From an uncultured bacterium (GTDB lineage Bacteria > Planctomycetota > Phycisphaerae > Phycisphaerales > SM1A02): a DNA stretch of 9,301 nt. The notes under the pieces were generated by a model. That model saw only the letters and a program-made list of their open reading frames with translations. It ran no database searches and was not told where the DNA came from. The stretch covers positions 1 through 9,301 of the forward strand of contig CAIXEV010000196.1 of assembly GCA_903918555.1 (NCBI GenBank). The letters are read 5' to 3'. Shown here piece by piece: positions 6,937 to 9,301 of the stretch (its first letter is position 1; every line of letters starts with the position of its first letter). The position numbers and the translations under genes were made by a program.

Positions 6937-7884
6937 ATGCCGATGATCGAGACGGTCAACCTCACGAAGAAGTACGGCGATTTCGTCGCGCTTGACAACC
7001 TCAACCTCACGATCGAGGAAGGAACCTGCTTCGGTTTCATCGGTCCGAACGGCGCGGGCAAGACGACCACGATCAAGATCCTCGCGACGCTCCTCAAGCC
7101 GACCTGGGGCGAGGCGCGCATCGACGGCAAGGTCGTCGGCTACCAGAATCACCTGATCCGTCCGCTGATCGGCTATGTGCCCGACTTCATGGGCGCGTAC
7201 CAGGACATGACGGTGAACGAGTACCTCGAGTTCTTCGCGGCGTGCTACCAGGTGCCGGCCGCGAAGCGCGAGCGCACGATCTCCGAGGTGCTTGCGCTCA
7301 CCGATCTCTCGCACAAGACCGAGAGCGAGGTCAACGGCCTTTCGCGCGGCATGCAGCAGCGGCTCGCCGTCGCGCGCGTGCTGATCCACGATCCGAAGGT
7401 GCTGCTGATGGACGAGCCGAGCTCGGGTCTCGACCCTCGCGCGCGCATCGAGATGCGCGAGCTGCTCAAGGAGCTCCGCCGCATCGGGAAGACGATCCTC
7501 ATCTCGTCGCACATCCTGTACGAGCTCGCCGACCTGTGCAACGCGGTCGGCGTGATCGAGCAAGGCAAGCTCGTGTTCGCGGGCGCCGTGAGCGAGCTCA
7601 TGCAGAAGGCGAAGGTCGGCAAGGTCGTGCAGATCTCGGTCGAGGCGCGGCACGAGGACGCGGCGGGCCTGCTTCGAGGCGTGCGCGGCGTGGCCAAGGT
7701 CGAGCTCGTGCTCGAGGAGGGCGGCCAGCGCATGGATGTGCAGCTCGAGCCGAACGCGGAGATCGCCGCGAGCGAGCTTGCCGCGCGCCTGCTTGCGCAG
7801 GGATTCCGGCTTTCGCGGCTGCAACCCGAGGAAATCAGCCTCGAGACCGCGTTCATGCGGCTCACGAAGGGGCTCGTGAGCTGA
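6937..7884 (+). CDS. ABC transporter ATP-binding protein, ABC-2/CcmA-like exporter class
   Basis: This 315-residue cytoplasmic ATPase energises a membrane exporter. Walker A is GPNGAGKT (36-43). The Q-loop position reads YVPDFMGAYQDMT, with Asp83 where most ABC proteins have Gln, as is common in this subfamily. The signature is LSRGMQQRL (135-143) instead of LSGGQ. Walker B is VLLMDEP (155-161), the D-loop is SSGLDP and the switch His is 192. After about 215 a C-terminal extension (EGGQRMDVQLEP ... LETAFMRLTKG) resembles the regulatory domain found after COG1131-type ATPases. It lies 34 bases after the 868-residue membrane protein and 23 before nadK. No ABC-2 permease is visible in the window, so the transmembrane partner is either that protein (two helices only) or encoded elsewhere. 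The substrate is unknown; lipid, polysaccharide or protein export are all possible. Confidence 0.93.
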   Translation: MPMIETVNLTKKYGDFVALDNLNLTIEEGTCFGFIGPNGAGKTTTIKILATLLKPTWGEARIDGKVVGYQNHLIRPLIGYVPDFMGAYQDMTVNEYLEFFAACYQVPAAKRERTISEVLALTDLSHKTESEVNGLSRGMQQRLAVARVLIHDPKVLLMDEPSSGLDPRARIEMRELLKELRRIGKTILISSHILYELADLCNAVGVIEQGKLVFAGAVSELMQKAKVGKVVQISVEARHEDAAGLLRGVRGVAKVELVLEEGGQRMDVQLEPNAEIAASELAARLLAQGFRLSRLQPEEISLETAFMRLTKGLVS

Positions 7885-7897
7885 CGACCTGCAGGTC

Positions 7898-7902
7898 GAG
7901 GA
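7898..7902 (+). promoter_or_regulatory. Shine-Dalgarno GAGGA for nadK
   Basis: GAGGA is 5 bases upstream of ATG 7908, in the 23-base gap after the ATPase stop. It supports translation of nadK from the operon mRNA and fixes the start. Confidence 0.6.
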
Positions 7903-7907
7903 ACCGC

Positions 7908-8750
7908 ATGCAACGCGCACTTCTCATCGTCAACCATGACAAGCCCGAGGCGGCGCGCACCGCGGAGGCGATCCGGCCGATCGTCGCGCGCCATGCGTCC
8001 GTCGAGGTGATCGAGGCGCTCGAGGAGCCGCTCGCGGCGGCGTGGGCGTTCGACTTCGCCGTCGTGGTCGGCGGCGACGGAACGCTCATCGCGCAGGCGC
8101 GCAGACTGCTTGATTTCGGAAAGCCGATCGTCGGCGTGAACGCCGGACGCCTTGGATTCCTCGCCGAGTTCGACGCGTCGGACCTTGAGAAGCACGCTGG
8201 CCTCGTCTTCGGCGCGAAGCCGCCGCTGCGCGAGCGCATGCTGCTCGCGGTCGAGGTCGAGCGCGCGAGTGGCGTCCGCGAGTCGGGCACGGCGATCAAC
8301 GACGCCGTCATCACCGCGGGCGCTCCGCACCGCATGATCGAGATGTCGCTGCGGATCGACGACGACGACACGGGCGTCGACATCATCGGCGACGGCGTGA
8401 TCATCGCGACGCCGACCGGATCGACCGCGTACAGCGCGAGCGCCGGCGGACCGATCGTCCACCCCGATGTCGGCGGCGTGACGATCACGCCGATCTGCGC
8501 GCAGAGCCTTGCATTCCGGCCCGTGGTCGTGCGGTCGTCCGACCCCATCGCGCTCGTGATGCGGCGGGTGAACGATGGAACCTGCGTGGTGCTCGATGGC
8601 CAGCGGTACATCTCCCTCGGGCGCGGCGACACGGTGCGGATGCGCGAACACGCCCGCAAGGCGCTGTTCGTCGCGAATCCATCGAACCGCTACTGGGACG
8701 CCCTGCGCGCGAAGATGAAGTGGGCGGCGCCGCCGAGCTATCGATCTTGA
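7908..8750 (+). CDS. nadK: NAD kinase (ATP:NAD+ 2'-phosphotransferase)
   Basis: The 280-residue protein makes NADP+ from NAD+ and ATP (or polyphosphate) in the cytosol. The diagnostic GGDGT motif is at 55-59 (VVVGGDGTLI), followed by NAGRLGFLAE (78-87), NDAVI (131-135) with the usual Asn-Asp pair that binds NAD, and TPTGSTAYSASAGGPIVHP (168-186). The length is normal for the bacterial enzyme and all key motifs are intact. Residues 150-154 are an acidic run (IDDDDTG). It is the last gene of the operon, 23 bases after the ABC ATPase, with its own Shine-Dalgarno site. A shared role with the exporter is not implied; NAD kinase is a housekeeping gene that is often found in mixed operons. Its TGA (8748-8750) falls inside the first 47-base tandem repeat, so the repeat may have been recruited as the transcript end. 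Confidence 0.96.
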   Translation: MQRALLIVNHDKPEAARTAEAIRPIVARHASVEVIEALEEPLAAAWAFDFAVVVGGDGTLIAQARRLLDFGKPIVGVNAGRLGFLAEFDASDLEKHAGLVFGAKPPLRERMLLAVEVERASGVRESGTAINDAVITAGAPHRMIEMSLRIDDDDTGVDIIGDGVIIATPTGSTAYSASAGGPIVHPDVGGVTITPICAQSLAFRPVVVRSSDPIALVMRRVNDGTCVVLDGQRYISLGRGDTVRMREHARKALFVANPSNRYWDALRAKMKWAAPPSYRS

Positions 8751-8887
8751 GCGGTCGCGGCTGCGGCCGCTCCCTCTGGTGCTGGAGAGTAGTTTGAGCG
8801 CTCGCGGCTGCGGCCGCTCCCTCTGGTGCTGGAGAGCAGTTTGAGCGGTCGCGGCTGCGGTGGCGAGCTTTGGTGCTCGTCACGCCA
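8747..8887 (+). repeat. Tandem repeat of a 47-bp unit, about 3 copies
   Basis: The unit begins TTGAGCGGTCGCGGCTGCGG. Copies start at 8747, 8794 and 8841. The first two differ at two positions (base 8 and near the end of the unit, TAGT versus CAGT). The third matches only the first 20 bases and a TGGTGCT block, so it is decayed. The first copy includes the nadK stop codon. Copies contain GCGGCCGC and self-complementary ends (see hairpin). No open frame runs through it, and its composition matches the chromosome. Confidence 0.85.
8749..8772 (+). terminator. Strong GC hairpin at the nadK 3' end (terminator-like, no T-tract)
   Basis: Bases 8749-8758 (GAGCGGTCGC) pair with 8763-8772 (GCGGCCGCTC) around the loop GGCT: ten pairs, nine Watson-Crick and one G-T wobble. 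The second repeat copy (8796-8819) has the same hairpin with one C/C mismatch. No run of T follows, so it could be a factor-dependent terminator, a transcript-end stabiliser or an RNA element rather than a classical intrinsic terminator. Confidence 0.55.
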
Positions 8888-8890
8888 ATG

Positions 8891-8916
8891 GCCGCTGCCG
8901 CAAGCAGCGGCTGCTT
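8891..8916. promoter_or_regulatory. Overlapping palindromes upstream of serS
   Basis: GCCGCTG (8891-8897) and CAGCGGC (8905-8911) form a 7-base stem. AAGCAGC (8902-8908) and GCTGCTT (8910-8916) form a perfect odd palindrome centred on 8909. The two structures share bases and are mutually exclusive. The palindrome sits about 20-30 bases before the putative serS -10 box, where an operator would lie. It could equally be part of an upstream terminator. Confidence 0.4.
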
Positions 8917-8927
8917 GAGATCGGCGC

Positions 8928-8933
8928 TATCTT
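8928..8933 (+). promoter_or_regulatory. Putative -10 box TATCTT for serS
   Basis: TATCTT ends 9 bases before ATG 8943, with no Shine-Dalgarno site between, predicting a transcript that starts at or within a few bases of the ATG. TTGAGA at 8915-8920 is only 7 bases away, too close to serve as its -35 box. Confidence 0.5.
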
Positions 8934-8942
8934 CCGCGCTCC

Positions 8943-9301
8943 ATGATCGACCTGAAGGACCTCCGCGAGAACCCCGACAAGTACCGCAACGGCGTGCGCG
9001 ACAAGTGCATGCCCGTCGACATCGATCGCCTGCTGGCGCTCGACGAGGCGCGCCGCGCGATCCTTTCGCGGCAGGAGAGCGCGAAGGCAGAGCAGAACCG
9101 GATCTCGAAGGAGATCGGGCCGAAGATCGGGCAGCTGAAGGGCAAGCTCAAGGGCGCGGCGGGCGACGAGAAGAGAAAAGCTACAACACGAAAGAAGAAG
9201 ATTACAAACTATAAACGTTCCATTGCACGATCCAGAATCATACGATCCATTGCACGTTTTGATACTTATAAAACAAGAATAATTTACAAACTCGTGTTGC
9301 C
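8943..9301 (+). CDS. serS: Seryl-tRNA synthetase, N-terminal fragment interrupted by foreign-looking tail
   Basis: SerRS charges tRNA-Ser (and tRNA-Sec) with serine in the cytosol. The first 77 codons give the typical N-terminus: MIDLKDLRENPDKYRNG, then VDIDRLLALDEARRAIL and AEQNRISKEIG. This is the long two-helix coiled-coil arm that contacts the tRNA. The start is the family-standard MIDLK, with a -10-like box 9 bases before it. From about codon 78 (base 9174) GC content collapses and the residues change to a Lys/Arg/Ile-rich run (for example RSIARSRIIRSIARF). This no longer resembles SerRS, where a second coiled-coil strand and then the catalytic domain are expected. The frame remains open to the window edge. 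Either the contig end is chimeric or the gene is interrupted here; the genuine gene should continue for about 340 more codons. Confidence refers to the N-terminal identification. Confidence 0.9.
   Translation, partial: MIDLKDLRENPDKYRNGVRDKCMPVDIDRLLALDEARRAILSRQESAKAEQNRISKEIGPKIGQLKGKLKGAAGDEKRKATTRKKKITNYKRSIARSRIIRSIARFDTYKTRIIYKLVL
9174..9301. other. AT-rich segment of foreign composition at the contig end
   Basis: I count 44 G or C in 128 bases (34%) against 74 of 113 (65%) just before. Codons switch to AAA, AGA, ATA and TAT, rare elsewhere in the window. The junction is within serS. The segment is repetitive: TCCATTGCACG at 9219-9229 and 9246-9256, TTACAAACT at 9202-9210 and 9284-9292, and an inverted pair CAACACGA / TCGTGTTG at 9184-9191 and 9292-9299. 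No gene in it is recognised. Confidence 0.8.
9214..9267 (+). repeat. Two imperfect 27-bp tandem units in the AT-rich tail
   Basis: An 11-base word, TCCATTGCACG, recurs exactly 27 bases apart (9219 and 9246). Read in the serS frame, both copies encode the five-residue word RSIAR, nine codons apart. The flanks are only partly similar. Confidence 0.6.

Noticed and set aside
7245..8651. A 468-residue minus-strand frame opposite the ATPase and nadK
   Set aside because: The opposite strand carries complete, motif-bearing ABC ATPase and NAD kinase sequences. This frame shows only charged low-complexity sequence.
8747..8887. The repeats considered as a CRISPR array
   Set aside because: The 47-base units are directly abutting, with no unique spacers between them, and no cas gene is visible.
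8870..9214. A 114-residue plus-strand frame overlapping the start of serS
   Set aside because: It overlaps the clear SerRS N-terminus in another frame and is a charged low-complexity run.

Overview
The window is about 9.3 kb of GC-rich bacterial DNA carrying eight genes, six complete and two partial. It ends in a sharply AT-rich tail that does not match the rest. The layout points to a planctomycete-like bacterium, perhaps the Phycisphaerae. The reasons are high GC, operon-first genes without Shine-Dalgarno sites, and a large amidotransferase-fold membrane protein beside a single ABC ATPase. This placement is inference from gene style and remembered family resemblance, not a database result.

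Left part (1-2031, minus strand): the N-terminal 460 residues of a multi-pass membrane protein run off the left edge. Upstream of it in the same direction is a complete 202-residue protein of unknown function. Middle (2134-4217): a 109-residue zinc-ribbon protein with a C-terminal membrane helix is divergent from the 202-residue gene. A full-length M20 metallopeptidase of the carnosine-dipeptidase type follows. A 75-residue single-helix membrane protein lies on the minus strand and converges on the peptidase. Right part (4296-8750, plus strand): a compact operon encodes an exported 868-residue membrane protein, an ABC-2-type ATPase and NAD kinase. After a 192-bp spacer with 47-bp tandem repeats and strong hairpins, serS (seryl-tRNA synthetase) begins.

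Two translation styles alternate. Genes that begin a transcription unit mostly have a TAnnnT box ending 6-13 bases before ATG and no Shine-Dalgarno site, which suggests leaderless or near-leaderless mRNAs. The two operon-internal genes (ABC ATPase, nadK) have clear GAGG sites.

At about 9174, inside serS, composition falls from about 65% GC (74 of 113 bases counted in 9061-9173) to 34% (44 of 128). The frame stays open but the protein no longer resembles seryl-tRNA synthetase. A chimeric contig end or an insertion is the likely cause. No CRISPR array, tRNA, rRNA, transposase or defence system is visible. The candidates for something new are the promoter pattern, the 47-bp hairpin repeats, the permease-less ABC operon and the tail.
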